Assembly (NCBI RefSeq): GCF_016598775.1
Contig: NZ_CP066802.1
Span: 930,001-994,000 of the forward strand
Source of the DNA: Actinomyces weissii
Lineage (GTDB): Bacteria > Actinomycetota > Actinomycetes > Actinomycetales > Actinomycetaceae
Length of the DNA: 64,000 bases
Direction of reading: 5' to 3'
Below, in pieces: positions 1 through 8,307 of this stretch. Under the pieces are notes generated by a model that saw only the letters and a list, made by a program, of their open reading frames with translations, was not told where the DNA came from and did not search any database. Numbering within the stretch: the stretch's first letter is position 1; each line of letters starts with the position of its first letter. A program made the position numbers and the translations under genes.

Positions 1-2
1 AG

Positions 3-578
3 ACTGAGCAAATGCCACAGGACTTTGAGGAACTCATCCTTGTCTCCTTGGATGAAACCGGGCTCGACCTCGACTCTTTGCAAAGCACGGCCAGTCGCTA
101 CCTGCCGGGCACAATCGTATCCGTCCGCTCCACCTGGAACGTGGCCGGTGCCGACGTCGCACTGGAAGAGGGATGGGTGCTGTCCCTTTCTGCTCTCGGC
201 GGAGCGGTACTTATACTGGCCCTGACCACGGCCCTTACCAAGGACCTGCGTCAGGTGAGCGCGATAGTTGCGCCAGTGGGATCGATTACGGGTAATCCTG
301 CAATGGCCTCAAGCGCGACCGCCTGGAGCGTGTCCGTGCCGCTGCTGGCCGCCGGGGTGCTAGGTGTCGTCGTCTACAACATCCTGCCGCTGGGGATGGA
401 ACACGTAATCGGCGACCCCTACCTGCCCAACTGGAAACCCAGTCCAGTCCTGACCGCCGGGGCACTCATACTCACCACGATCGGCACCGCCTGCTCTGCC
501 TTAGCCGCCTGGCGTGCTGCTCGCCGCGATGTCGCCTCATGGCGCCCCGGACAGACAACAGGACCCACAAGTTCCTGA
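3..578 (+). CDS. C-terminal part of an FtsX-like ABC transporter permease (partial)
   Basis: The frame is open to the left edge of the window, so the gene starts upstream and the ATG at 12 is probably internal. The visible part has about 191 residues. A hydrophilic stretch is followed by three hydrophobic segments, at roughly residues 59-78, 110-132 and 147-169 of the visible fragment, and a short basic tail. A soluble loop followed by three closely spaced helices is the layout of the C-terminal FtsX domain of MacB/FtsX-type permeases. No ATPase partner is visible; it would lie upstream. The family call is an inference from topology, and another polytopic membrane protein is possible. The gene converges on the helicase that follows, with 27 nt between the ends. 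Confidence 0.5.
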   Translation, partial: TEQMPQDFEELILVSLDETGLDLDSLQSTASRYLPGTIVSVRSTWNVAGADVALEEGWVLSLSALGGAVLILALTTALTKDLRQVSAIVAPVGSITGNPAMASSATAWSVSVPLLAAGVLGVVVYNILPLGMEHVIGDPYLPNWKPSPVLTAGALILTTIGTACSALAAWRAARRDVASWRPGQTTGPTSS

Positions 579-605
579 GACAGGCTGGTTCAAGCGCCAC
601 CACAT

Positions 606-3326
606 TCAGAATGCCGGCCCCACCGACAGCAGCCGCAGCACCGCCCGCCCCACCTCGTCCGAGGCCGTCAGGTCCACCAGGGCCACCAGCCGCCAGTCAT
701 GGTCCCCCTCCGGGTCCTCCAGCACCTGCGTGGCCAGCCACACCCGGCGTCCTGAACGCTCCAGGGCCTCCCGCAGGGCCTCAGAGACCCCTGCGGCAGC
801 CAGCGCCGACTCGTCAGGATCCTCGTCCAGCGGCGCCAGCGCCACCGCCCGGGCCGCCTGGTCCGTGCCCAACCAGTCGTACTCCTCCCAGTAGCGGCCC
901 AGCGCCTCGTCCCAACGCTGCTCGCCCCAGCCGGAGGAGGCGTCCAGCCGCCCCAGCGCCTCGACGTCGTCGCGAGCCATCAGCTCCACCCGGCGGAACA
1001 GCTCCTTGCGCACCGCCACCCGGAAGGCGTGCCGGTTGCGGGTGAAGGCGACCTGGCCGTCGGCGTCGGCCCCAAAAGCCCGCTCCACACCAGCGGAGTC
1101 ATCCGCCCCCGGCCGGTCGCCAGGCAGCCCGGCCGTGCCCGCCGTCCCCTCCGTGCCAGCCTGGCCCGACTGCAGCGCCCCCAAGGCCTCCCACTCGTCC
1201 AGCAGCGAGGAGTCCACCGCCCGCACCAGGCCCCCCAGCCAGTCGGTCAGCTCCACGACCTCCGGGGTGCGGTGCTCCTCCGGCACCACCTGGCGCAGCG
1301 CCCGGTAGGCGTCAGTCAGGTAGCGCAGCACCACCCCCTCGCTGCGGCCCAGCTCGTAGCGGGACACCAGGTCGGAGAAGGTCATGGCGTTCTCCACCAT
1401 CTCCCGCACCACCGACTTGGGCGACAGCTCGAACTGCGCGATCCACGGGTTGGCCTGCTTGTACATCTCCAGGGCGGGCGTGAGCAGCTCCGCCAGCGGG
1501 CGCGGCCAGGTGACCTCCTCCAGGGCCGCCATCCGCTCCTCATAGTCCAGGCCCTCAGCCTTCATGGCGGCCACCGCCTCACCCCGGGCCGCCCGCTGCT
1601 GGGCGTAGAGGACCGGGCGCGGGTCGTCCAGCGTCGCCTCCACCACCGAGACCACGTCCAGGCTGTGCTCTGGGGAGTCCACCGCCAGCAGGTCCATGGC
1701 CGCCAGGGCGAAGGGCGCCAGCGGCTGGTTCAGGGCGAAGTCCTGAGGCAGGTCCACCGCCAGGCGCAGCCGTGGCCGGCCGTCCGCCGCCGCCTGCCGG
1801 CTGCTGACGTGCTCCACCACCCCCGCGGTCCGCAGGGACAGGTAGATCTCCACCGCCCGGTGCCGGTGCGTTAGCCGTTCCGCCGGGGTGGCCTGCACCC
1901 GGCCCAGCAGGGCCGCCATGGCCGCCACCGGGTCACCGGGCCGCTCCATCAGGTTCAGCACCATGGTGGTGGTCACCTGGAACTGGCTGGTCAAGGTCTC
2001 CGGGGCGGCGTCGCGCAGCCGCTCAAAGGTCTTGTCAGTCCAGTTCACCCGCCCCTCCGGCGCCTTCTTGCGCACGATCTTGCGGCGCTTGCGCTCGTCG
2101 TCGCCCGCCTTGGCCAGGGCCTTGGCATTCTCGATCACGTGCTCTGGGGCCTGGACGACGACGAAGCCGCGCGTGTCGAAGCCCGCCCGCCCCGCCCGCC
2201 CCGCGATCTGGTGGAACTCACGGGCCGTGAGGTGGCGCTCCTTGGCGCCGTCGAACTTGACCAGGCTGGTGAGCACCACCGAGCGGATCGGCACGTTGAT
2301 ACCCACCCCCAGGGTGTCCGTGCCGCAGATCACCGACAGCAGCCCCTCCCGGGCCAGGCGCTCCACCAGGCGCCGGTAGCGGGGAAGCATCCCCGCGTGG
2401 TGCACGCCGATGCCGCTGCGCAGCAGGCGCGAGAGGGTCTGGCCAAAGCCCCCGCCGAAACGGAAGTCCCCCAGGGCGGCCACCACCTGCTCCTTGCGGG
2501 CCTTGCCGCCCAGGTCGGTGCCCAGCAGGGCGGTGGCCCGCTCCACCGCCTCCTTCTGGGAGAAGTGCACCACGTACACGGGGGCCTTCTCCTGGCCCAC
2601 CAGCCGCTCCAGCAGCTCGGTGATCGCCTCCACCGAGTAATCCATCTCCAGGGGCACAGGGCGGACGGCGTCGTCGACCACCGCCACCTCCCGGCCTGTA
2701 CGCTCCTGGATGTCCCGCACGAAGAAGGACACGTCCCCCAAGGTGGCGGAGAGCAGCACCATCTGCGCCTGCGGCAGCTCAAGCAACGGCACCTGCCAGG
2801 CCCAGCCGCGCTGCGGGTCAGCGTAGTAGTGGAACTCGTCCATCACCACACAGTCCAGGTCCAGGGCCTCACCCTCCCGCAAGGCCTGGTTGGCCAGGAT
2901 CTCGGCGGTGCAGCAGATCACGGGGGCGTCCGGGTTGATGGCGGTGTCACCGGTGACCATGCCCACGTTCTCGGCCCCGAACAGCCGCACCAGCTCAAAG
3001 AACTTCTCCGACACCAGGGCCTTGAGCGGGGCGGTGTAGTACGAGCGGCCGCCCCGGGCCAGGGAGACAGTGTGCGCGGCCAGGGCGATCATGGACTTGC
3101 CGGAGCCGGTGGGGGTCGCGGCGATCACGTGGCGACCCTCCAGGATCTGGCTCAGGGCCTCGTCCTGGTGCGGGTACAAGGGGCGGCCCGTGTCCTGGGC
3201 CCACTGGGCGAAGGCCAGGTAGACCTCCTCCGGCTCAGGCACCCGCTCGGGGTCGTGGGCGGGGATGAGCGAGTCCAGGAGGGCGTTCAGCGCGGGTACC
3301 GCGCCAGCAGCGGGGGAGGGGGCCAT
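606..3326 (-). CDS. Ski2-like DEAD/DEAH-box helicase (DUF3516-type C-terminus)
   Basis: Superfamily 2 helicase of 906 residues, expected to unwind RNA or remodel RNP using ATP. Visible motifs: Walker A ATPTGSGKS at 70-78, motif II DEFH at 163-166 (MDEFHYYAD), motif III SAT at 193-195, and motif VI QIAGRAGRAG at 373-382. The QIAGRAGRAG motif and DEFH box point to the Ski2/Mtr4 group rather than RecQ or UvrB. The C-terminal 450 residues are helical, rich in Ala, Leu and Glu, and resemble the DUF3516 region that actinobacterial members carry, as I recall it. The ATG at 3326 is the only sensible start, because the N-terminus begins about 50 residues before the Q-motif-like GRPLYPHQDEAL. It faces away from the transporter operon. 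The exact RNA substrate is unknown. Confidence 0.88.
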   Translation of the reverse strand: MAPSPAAGAVPALNALLDSLIPAHDPERVPEPEEVYLAFAQWAQDTGRPLYPHQDEALSQILEGRHVIAATPTGSGKSMIALAAHTVSLARGGRSYYTAPLKALVSEKFFELVRLFGAENVGMVTGDTAINPDAPVICCTAEILANQALREGEALDLDCVVMDEFHYYADPQRGWAWQVPLLELPQAQMVLLSATLGDVSFFVRDIQERTGREVAVVDDAVRPVPLEMDYSVEAITELLERLVGQEKAPVYVVHFSQKEAVERATALLGTDLGGKARKEQVVAALGDFRFGGGFGQTLSRLLRSGIGVHHAGMLPRYRRLVERLAREGLLSVICGTDTLGVGINVPIRSVVLTSLVKFDGAKERHLTAREFHQIAGRAGRAGFDTRGFVVVQAPEHVIENAKALAKAGDDERKRRKIVRKKAPEGRVNWTDKTFERLRDAAPETLTSQFQVTTTMVLNLMERPGDPVAAMAALLGRVQATPAERLTHRHRAVEIYLSLRTAGVVEHVSSRQAAADGRPRLRLAVDLPQDFALNQPLAPFALAAMDLLAVDSPEHSLDVVSVVEATLDDPRPVLYAQQRAARGEAVAAMKAEGLDYEERMAALEEVTWPRPLAELLTPALEMYKQANPWIAQFELSPKSVVREMVENAMTFSDLVSRYELGRSEGVVLRYLTDAYRALRQVVPEEHRTPEVVELTDWLGGLVRAVDSSLLDEWEALGALQSGQAGTEGTAGTAGLPGDRPGADDSAGVERAFGADADGQVAFTRNRHAFRVAVRKELFRRVELMARDDVEALGRLDASSGWGEQRWDEALGRYWEEYDWLGTDQAARAVALAPLDEDPDESALAAAGVSEALREALERSGRRVWLATQVLEDPEGDHDWRLVALVDLTASDEVGRAVLRLLSVGPAF

Positions 3327-3685
3327 ACGGCCATGCTCTCACGGCAGGGCGGACGGGCTGCGGCCCCGGCGTCGTCATGCTGCTGCCTGAGTTGCACGCA
3401 CCAGGCCGTCGCCGGTCCACAGCACCCATCCGCCGTCGTCCTGGAGCTGCTTTCTGCCTGGTGCGCCTGCTGGGACTGTCCGTAACCTGAGAGCGCCCTA
3501 GTTATCCACAGTTAAGGCAACCCTTACCGGTCTCGTGAGCCATATGTCCCGGTCTCGCGGTACCGATGTCCCGGTCTCGCGAGAGACGGGTGGGGGGCGG
3601 GGGTGAGACGGATGCGTGGTGGACCGCGGGGCTGTGAGAACATGCCTCGCGTTCTCCGACCCCTAGTGTGCAAAGGCCAATAACC
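3327..3685. other. 359-bp divergent intergenic region with a repeat element
   Basis: This gap separates the helicase from the first AGCS gene. It contains copy 1 of the palindromic repeat family (listed separately) and a TAGTGT hexamer at 3665-3670, a possible -10 for the AGCS genes. The stretch 3327-3500 has no credible gene; reading frames across it are shadows of GC-rich codons. The sequence TTATCCACA at 3502-3510 equals a DnaA box but belongs to the repeat element, since copy 3 has the related TTATCCGCA. Confidence 0.6.
3501..3585. repeat. Intergenic palindromic repeat, copy 1
   Basis: This copy begins GTTATCCACAG, then a small hairpin TAAGG-CAAC-CCTTA at 3513-3526, then ACCGGTCTCGTGAGC, then two direct units of ATGTCCCGGTCTCGCG at 3544 and 3566 (period 22 bp). 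Each unit is one half of a palindrome: GTCCCGGTCTCG pairs with its own reverse complement CGAGACCGGGAC. Copies 2 (46546-46616) and 3 (49498-49582) share the same units. Copy 3 shares the whole left flank as well, with changes in the hairpin loop but not in its stem. No ORF within it suggests a transposase. Function is unknown; a MITE-like or REP-like element is likely. Confidence 0.8.
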
Positions 3686-5149
3686 ATGGACGCCCTAGCT
3701 GCCGACCTGCTGGCTGTAGCCGACTGGATCACCGCGCACATCACCATGTGGGTGCTGATAGTCACCGGCCTGTTCCTTACCGTGGTGAGCCGCGGGGTCC
3801 AGCTGCGCCACCTGCGCAGCATGCTCCGCCAGGTGCGCGGATCGCGCGCAGGCGCGCAGGGCGGCATCTCCTCCTTCCAGGCCTTCGCCATCTCCCTGGC
3901 CGCCCGGGTAGGCATCGGCAACGTCTTCGGGGTGGCCGCCGCCCTCCTGGCAGGGGGCCCCGGCGCGATCTTCTGGATGTGGGTGGTGGCGCTGGTCGGT
4001 ATGGCCACCGCCTTCTTCGAGGCCACCCTGGCCCAGCTGTTCAAGGTCAGGGCGCAGGACGGCTCCTTCCGGGGCGGTCCCGCCTTCTACATGCGCGCCG
4101 GTATGGGCAGCCCCCTCCTGGCGGGCCTGTTCGCGGCGATCACCGTGGTCACCTGCGGCTTCGTCATCACCTCCGTGCAGTCCAACGCGGTGGCCGGGAC
4201 CCTCGCGGCAGCCTTCGGCAGCGGTGAGGACTCCGCCCTGCCTGGCTTCGCCGGGCTAAGCAGCCAGCAGCTGGTGGTGGCTGCCCTGGTCCTGGTGCTC
4301 ACCGCCGTCGTCGTACTCGGGGGCATCCGGGCGGTAGCCCGCGTGACCGAGCTCATGGCCCCGGCCATGGCCCTGGTCTACGTGGTGCTGGTAGCCGTCA
4401 TCTGCCTGGCCAACATCCAGCAGTTCGTGCAGGTCCTCGGCCTGATCATCCGCTCCGCCTTCTCCCTGGAGCCGCTGGTGGGCGGCCTGGGCGGCGGCAT
4501 CCTGGCGGCCGTAGTAAATGGCACCAAGCGCGGACTGTTCTCCAACGAGGCGGGGCAGGGCACCGCCCCCAACGCCGCCGCCACCGCCACCGTCAGCCAC
4601 CCCGTGCAGCAGGGCCTGATCCAGTCCCTGGGCGTCTTCATCGACACTGTCGTGGTGTGCACCGCCACCGCCTTCGTGATCCTGCTCTCCGGCCCCGAGA
4701 CCTGGACCAGCCCCGACGCCAACCCCGCCACCCTGACCACCCTGGCCATCGCCCACGGGCTGGGAGCCTGGACCGTGCTGCCGATGGCGGTGCTGGTCTT
4801 CGTGCTCGCCTACTCCTCGATCATCGCCGCCTACGTCTACTCTGACGTGAACATGTCCTACCTCACCGGCGGCAAGGCCTGGGGCAGCTGGCTGGTACGC
4901 CTTGTGTCCATCCTGTCCGCCACCGCCGGGGCCGTGCTGAGCCTGGAGGTCGTGTGGAACGCCGTGGACATCGCCATGGCCGTCATGACCCTCACGAACC
5001 TGGTCGCGCTCGTCTGGCTCTACCGTTGGGGGGTGGGAGCCCTGCGCGACTACGAGGCCCAGCGCTCCGCCGGGGTCGAGTCACCCGTCTTCCGGGCCCA
5101 GGGCAACCCCCACCTGCCAGCCAGTCTGCAGACCGACGTGTGGGACTGA
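3686..5149 (+). CDS. AGCS-family amino acid:cation symporter 1
   Basis: Integral membrane sodium- or proton-coupled alanine/glycine symporter (TC 2.A.25), 487 residues. The family block GGISSFQAFAISLAARVGIGN lies near residues 56-76, followed by GGPGAIFWMW. The second signature, NEAGQGTAPNAAATATVSHP, is near 285-304. About 11 hydrophobic segments are visible. I chose ATG 3686 over GTG 3668 because AAAGG at 3672-3676 sits 9 nt before it and the N-terminus then matches its paralogues. This is the first of four paralogues in one direction, probably co-transcribed with the next two. Which amino acid it moves cannot be told from sequence. Confidence 0.92.
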   Translation: MDALAADLLAVADWITAHITMWVLIVTGLFLTVVSRGVQLRHLRSMLRQVRGSRAGAQGGISSFQAFAISLAARVGIGNVFGVAAALLAGGPGAIFWMWVVALVGMATAFFEATLAQLFKVRAQDGSFRGGPAFYMRAGMGSPLLAGLFAAITVVTCGFVITSVQSNAVAGTLAAAFGSGEDSALPGFAGLSSQQLVVAALVLVLTAVVVLGGIRAVARVTELMAPAMALVYVVLVAVICLANIQQFVQVLGLIIRSAFSLEPLVGGLGGGILAAVVNGTKRGLFSNEAGQGTAPNAAATATVSHPVQQGLIQSLGVFIDTVVVCTATAFVILLSGPETWTSPDANPATLTTLAIAHGLGAWTVLPMAVLVFVLAYSSIIAAYVYSDVNMSYLTGGKAWGSWLVRLVSILSATAGAVLSLEVVWNAVDIAMAVMTLTNLVALVWLYRWGVGALRDYEAQRSAGVESPVFRAQGNPHLPASLQTDVWD

Positions 5150-5190
5150 AGGCCCACCCCCACCAGCCATCAGAACAAGGAGCCCCGCCT

Positions 5191-5250
5191 ATGAGCGCCA
5201 CCGCCCCCGAGACCACCCAGCCAGCCGCCGCCACAGGAGCTGAACGATGA
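5191..5250 (+). CDS. 19-residue ORF translationally coupled to AGCS 2
   Basis: The ORF encodes MSATAPETTQPAAATGAER. A very good ribosome binding site, AAGGAG at 5177-5182, lies 8 nt before its ATG. Its stop overlaps the ATG of the next transporter in the arrangement ATGA (5247-5250). The peptide is hydrophilic with no membrane segment, so it is unlike the one-helix small subunits known for NSS transporters. It may serve mainly to bring ribosomes to the transporter start, which also has its own AGGAG at 5235-5239. No known family is recognised. Real translation is an inference from the ribosome binding site and overlap. Confidence 0.5.
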   Translation: MSATAPETTQPAAATGAER

Positions 5251-6716
5251 GCACCCACCTGTTCCTGGCAGGGACCGCCCCCGCCCTGAGCAGCGGGGAC
5301 ATTGAGAACCTGCTCAACACCGTAGACGACGCCCTCTACACCTACGTGCTCTCCCTCCTGCTGGTGGCTGTGGGCCTGTACTTCACCTTCCGCACCGGCG
5401 CGGTCCAGCTCCGGCACTTCCGCACCATGCTGGCCACCATCACGCGCTCGCGGGGACACGCCGACGGCGGCATCTCCTCCTTCCAGGCCTTCGCCGTGGG
5501 CATGGCCGCCCGGGTGGGCATCGGCAACGTCGCCGGGGTGGCGCTCGCCGTCGTCGCCGGGGGACCTGGCGCCCTGTTCTGGATGTGGCTTGTGGCCCTG
5601 ATCGGCATGGCCACCAGCTTCGTGGAGTCCACCCTGGCCCAGGTCTTCAAGGAGCGCGGCCGGGCCTTCACCTACCGCGGCGGGCCCGCCTACTACATCA
5701 GGAACGGTCTGGGCTCCCTGTTGTGGGGGCGGGTCTTCGCCGTGCTGTGCATCATCTCCGTGGGTGTCACCGTGGTCATGGTGCAGACCAACGCCCTGGC
5801 CGGGGTCATCAACGCCACCGTGCCCTCCGTGGCCCCCTGGGAGGTGGGCTGCGCCCTGGTGCTGATCACCACGCCGGTGGTCCTGGGCGGGCTCAAGACC
5901 GTGGCGCGGGTGACCGAGCTGGTCGCCCCGCTCATGGCCCTGGCCTACGTGCTCATGACCCTGGTGGTGATCGCCCTGAACATCACCGCGGTCCCCGGGG
6001 TGCTGGTGGACGTCGTCAAGGGCGCCTTCGGCCTGGAGGAGGCCCTGTTCGGCCTGAGCGGTGGCATGGTGGCCGCCGTGCTCAACGGTGTGCGCCGTGG
6101 CCTGTTCTCCAACGAGGCCGGTCTGGGCACCGTCCCCAACGCCGCCGGCACCGCCACCACCAGCCACCCGGTGCGCCAGGGCCTGGTCCAGTCCTTCGGG
6201 GTCTTCGTGGACACCATCCTGGTGTGCACCGCCACCGGCATGCTGATCCTGCTGGCCCGGGACACCTACCAGCCTGGCCAGGAGGGGGTGGCCGGTGCCG
6301 TCCTGACCCAGGCCGCCGTCGCCGAGCACCTGGGGGGCTGGACCACCTGGCCCATGGTGGTGCTGATCTTCGTGCTGGTCTTCTCCACCCTCCTGGGCTG
6401 CTTCTCATACAGCCAGGTCAACGTGGACTTCCTGGGCGGGGAGAAGCGGGCTGAGCAGGCCTTCGGGCTGCTGCTGTCCGCCGCCGCCTTCGCGGGCACC
6501 GTGCTCAGCCTGCCGATCGTGTGGGCCCTGACCGACATCGCCCTGGGGCTGCTGGGGCTCATCAACCTGGTGGCCATCATCCTGCTCGCGCCCTGGGCCC
6601 TGGGTGCCCTGCGCGACTTCGACGAGCAGCTGCGGGCCGGTAAGGAGCCGGTCTTCAAGGGGCACGGCAACCCGTACCTGCCCGGCAGCACCGTTGACGG
6701 CGTCTGGGAGGACTGA
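5247..6716 (+). CDS. AGCS-family amino acid:cation symporter 2
   Basis: 489-residue paralogue of the preceding symporter. The N-terminal block GGISSFQAFAVGMAARVGIGN is near residue 73, and the second signature reads NEAGLGTVPNAAGTATTSHP near 290. The glycine after NEAG is preceded by Leu rather than Gln as in copies 1 and 4, a change in a conserved loop that could alter substrate choice (inference). ATG 5247 overlaps the stop of the 19-codon ORF, and AGGAG lies 7 nt upstream. It is followed after 3 nt by the third copy, so these genes form one operon. Confidence 0.92.
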   Translation: MSTHLFLAGTAPALSSGDIENLLNTVDDALYTYVLSLLLVAVGLYFTFRTGAVQLRHFRTMLATITRSRGHADGGISSFQAFAVGMAARVGIGNVAGVALAVVAGGPGALFWMWLVALIGMATSFVESTLAQVFKERGRAFTYRGGPAYYIRNGLGSLLWGRVFAVLCIISVGVTVVMVQTNALAGVINATVPSVAPWEVGCALVLITTPVVLGGLKTVARVTELVAPLMALAYVLMTLVVIALNITAVPGVLVDVVKGAFGLEEALFGLSGGMVAAVLNGVRRGLFSNEAGLGTVPNAAGTATTSHPVRQGLVQSFGVFVDTILVCTATGMLILLARDTYQPGQEGVAGAVLTQAAVAEHLGGWTTWPMVVLIFVLVFSTLLGCFSYSQVNVDFLGGEKRAEQAFGLLLSAAAFAGTVLSLPIVWALTDIALGLLGLINLVAIILLAPWALGALRDFDEQLRAGKEPVFKGHGNPYLPGSTVDGVWED

Positions 6717-6719
6717 GGC

Positions 6720-8189
6720 GTGGGAGCGTTCAGGAACCTCCTCGGATACACCTCCAACCTGCTGTTCGGCACGGTGCTGGTATGGCTGCTGATCGCTGTG
6801 GGCCTCCTGCTGACCATCCGCACCCGGGGCGTGCAGCTGCGCCACCTGGGCACCGTGCTGCGCGCCATGATCGGCTCCCGGGGCGGGGCCGAGGGCGGCA
6901 TCTCCTCCTTCCAGGCCTTCGCCGTCGGGCTGGCCTGCCGGGTAGGCACCGGCAACATCGTGGGCGTGGCCCTGGCCCTGATCCTGGGCGGGCCCGGGGC
7001 CGTGTTCTGGATGTGGCTGGTGGCGCTGGTCGGTATGGCCACCGCCTTCAGCGAGGCCAGCCTCGGCCAGGCCTTCAAGGTGCCCCGCGGGGACGGCACC
7101 TACCGGGGCGGGCCCGCCCACTACATCGCCCACGGCCTGCGCCTGCCGGTGCTGGGCGGGGTTTTCGCCGTGGTGTTCATGCTGGCCAACGGCCTGGCCA
7201 TGCCCATGGTCCAGGCCAACGCCATGACGGCGGCCCTCACCAGGAGCACCCCTCTGGGCGCCTGGGCGGGCGCGGCGCTGGTGGCCCTGCTGGTGGCCCC
7301 CGTGCTGCTGGGCGGGCTGCGGGCCATCGCCCGGGTCACCGAGTGGCTCACCCCCGTCATGGCTCTCGGCTACCTGCTGCTGGTGCTGCTCATCATCCTG
7401 TCCCACCCCCTGCAGGCCGTCCAGGCCGTGGGGGACATCCTCGCGGGGGCCTTCAACCTGCGCGCGGGCCTGGCTGGGACCGCCGGAGGCCTCAGCGCCG
7501 CGGTCCTCAACGGCGTCAGGCGGGGCCTGTTCTCCAACGAGGCCGGTCTGGGTGGGGCTGCCTGCGCGGCCGGCTCCGCTACCGTCGCCCACCCCGCCCA
7601 GCAGGGCTTCGTCCAGGCCTTCGGGGTGCTGGTGGACACCATGCTGGTGTGTACCGCCACCGCCCTGTCCATCCTCATTGCCGGGCGCTCCGACCCCGCC
7701 GTCTTCACCCCAGGCGCCACCGGAGCACAGGACGTCGACGCCGCCGCCGGGACCCTCACCCAGGACGCGATCGCCCATATGCTCGGCTCCTGGACCAGCT
7801 GGCCCATGACCCTGCTGATCCTCGTGCTGGCCTACTCCACCATCCTGGGCGCCTTCTCCTACGCCGAGGTGTGCCTGGACTACCTGACCCGGGCCCCCTG
7901 GGCCGCCTGGCTGCTGCGCCTGGGGGCCGTGGCCTGCGCCTTCGTGGGCGGGGGCGCGGCCCTGACCACCGTGTGGAGCCTGGCGGACGTGCTGCTGGGG
8001 CTGGGCGCCGTCATCAACCTGGCCGCCCTGGTGGCCCTGTCCGGCTGGGTGCGTGCGCTCCTGCGCGACTGGGAGGTGCAGCAGGAGGAGATCAGGGCCG
8101 GGGAGCGCAGCCGCCCGCGCTTCATGGGGCAGGGCAACCCGCACCTGCCCACCGACCTGCCCCACGGTGCCTGGGGCCGGGGAGCCTGA
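6720..8189 (+). CDS. AGCS-family amino acid:cation symporter 3
   Basis: 489-residue symporter with the block GGISSFQAFAVGLACRVGTGN near residue 59 and about 11 hydrophobic segments. The second signature is the most diverged of the four: NEAGLGGAACAAGSATVAHP, lacking the usual PNAA. This suggests a different substrate or a relaxed constraint. GTG 6720 is the start; it lies 3 nt after the previous stop, and the GGGAGG within the end of that gene can act as ribosome binding site. It ends 118 nt before copy 4, which has its own promoter-like sequence. Confidence 0.9.
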   Translation: MGAFRNLLGYTSNLLFGTVLVWLLIAVGLLLTIRTRGVQLRHLGTVLRAMIGSRGGAEGGISSFQAFAVGLACRVGTGNIVGVALALILGGPGAVFWMWLVALVGMATAFSEASLGQAFKVPRGDGTYRGGPAHYIAHGLRLPVLGGVFAVVFMLANGLAMPMVQANAMTAALTRSTPLGAWAGAALVALLVAPVLLGGLRAIARVTEWLTPVMALGYLLLVLLIILSHPLQAVQAVGDILAGAFNLRAGLAGTAGGLSAAVLNGVRRGLFSNEAGLGGAACAAGSATVAHPAQQGFVQAFGVLVDTMLVCTATALSILIAGRSDPAVFTPGATGAQDVDAAAGTLTQDAIAHMLGSWTSWPMTLLILVLAYSTILGAFSYAEVCLDYLTRAPWAAWLLRLGAVACAFVGGGAALTTVWSLADVLLGLGAVINLAALVALSGWVRALLRDWEVQQEEIRAGERSRPRFMGQGNPHLPTDLPHGAWGRGA

Positions 8190-8264
8190 GACGCCGGGGC
8201 TGCGCCTGGACGCCCAGGACCTCGTGGCGCCGTCGGACACACGTCAGAAACAATCCGGGCAGGC

Positions 8265-8299
8265 TGTGACACGACTGTGACACACGTGACCGCTACGAT
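8265..8299 (+). promoter_or_regulatory. Promoter and repeated TGTGACAC motif before AGCS 4
   Basis: TACGAT at 8294-8299 is a -10-like hexamer 8 nt before the GTG of AGCS 4, which has no Shine-Dalgarno, so the transcript is probably leaderless. TGTGACAC occurs twice, at 8265-8272 and 8277-8284, 12 bp apart, followed by ACGTGAC. Two near-identical half sites spaced about one helical turn in the -35 area suggest an operator. It does not form the TGTGA-N6-TCACA palindrome of CRP/GlxR. The regulator is unknown. Confidence 0.5.
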
Positions 8300-8307
8300 G
8301 CGGCTCC

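Noticed and set aside
1029..3485. Several long plus-strand frames opposite the Ski2-like helicase
   Set aside because: Composition (Gln, His, Pro, Gly, Arg) is that of codon-position shadows; the helicase motifs are all on the minus strand.
3502..3510. TTATCCACA, a perfect DnaA box
   Set aside because: It is a single site and part of the palindromic repeat family (copy 3 has TTATCCGCA); no cluster of boxes, no AT-rich unwinding region and no dnaA/dnaN nearby, so not an origin.
6405..8240. Long open frame on the minus strand opposite AGCS 2-3 (611 codons)
   Set aside because: It is antisense to well-supported transporters, and the product is a Gly/Gln/His-rich low-complexity string typical of the complementary frame in GC-rich DNA.
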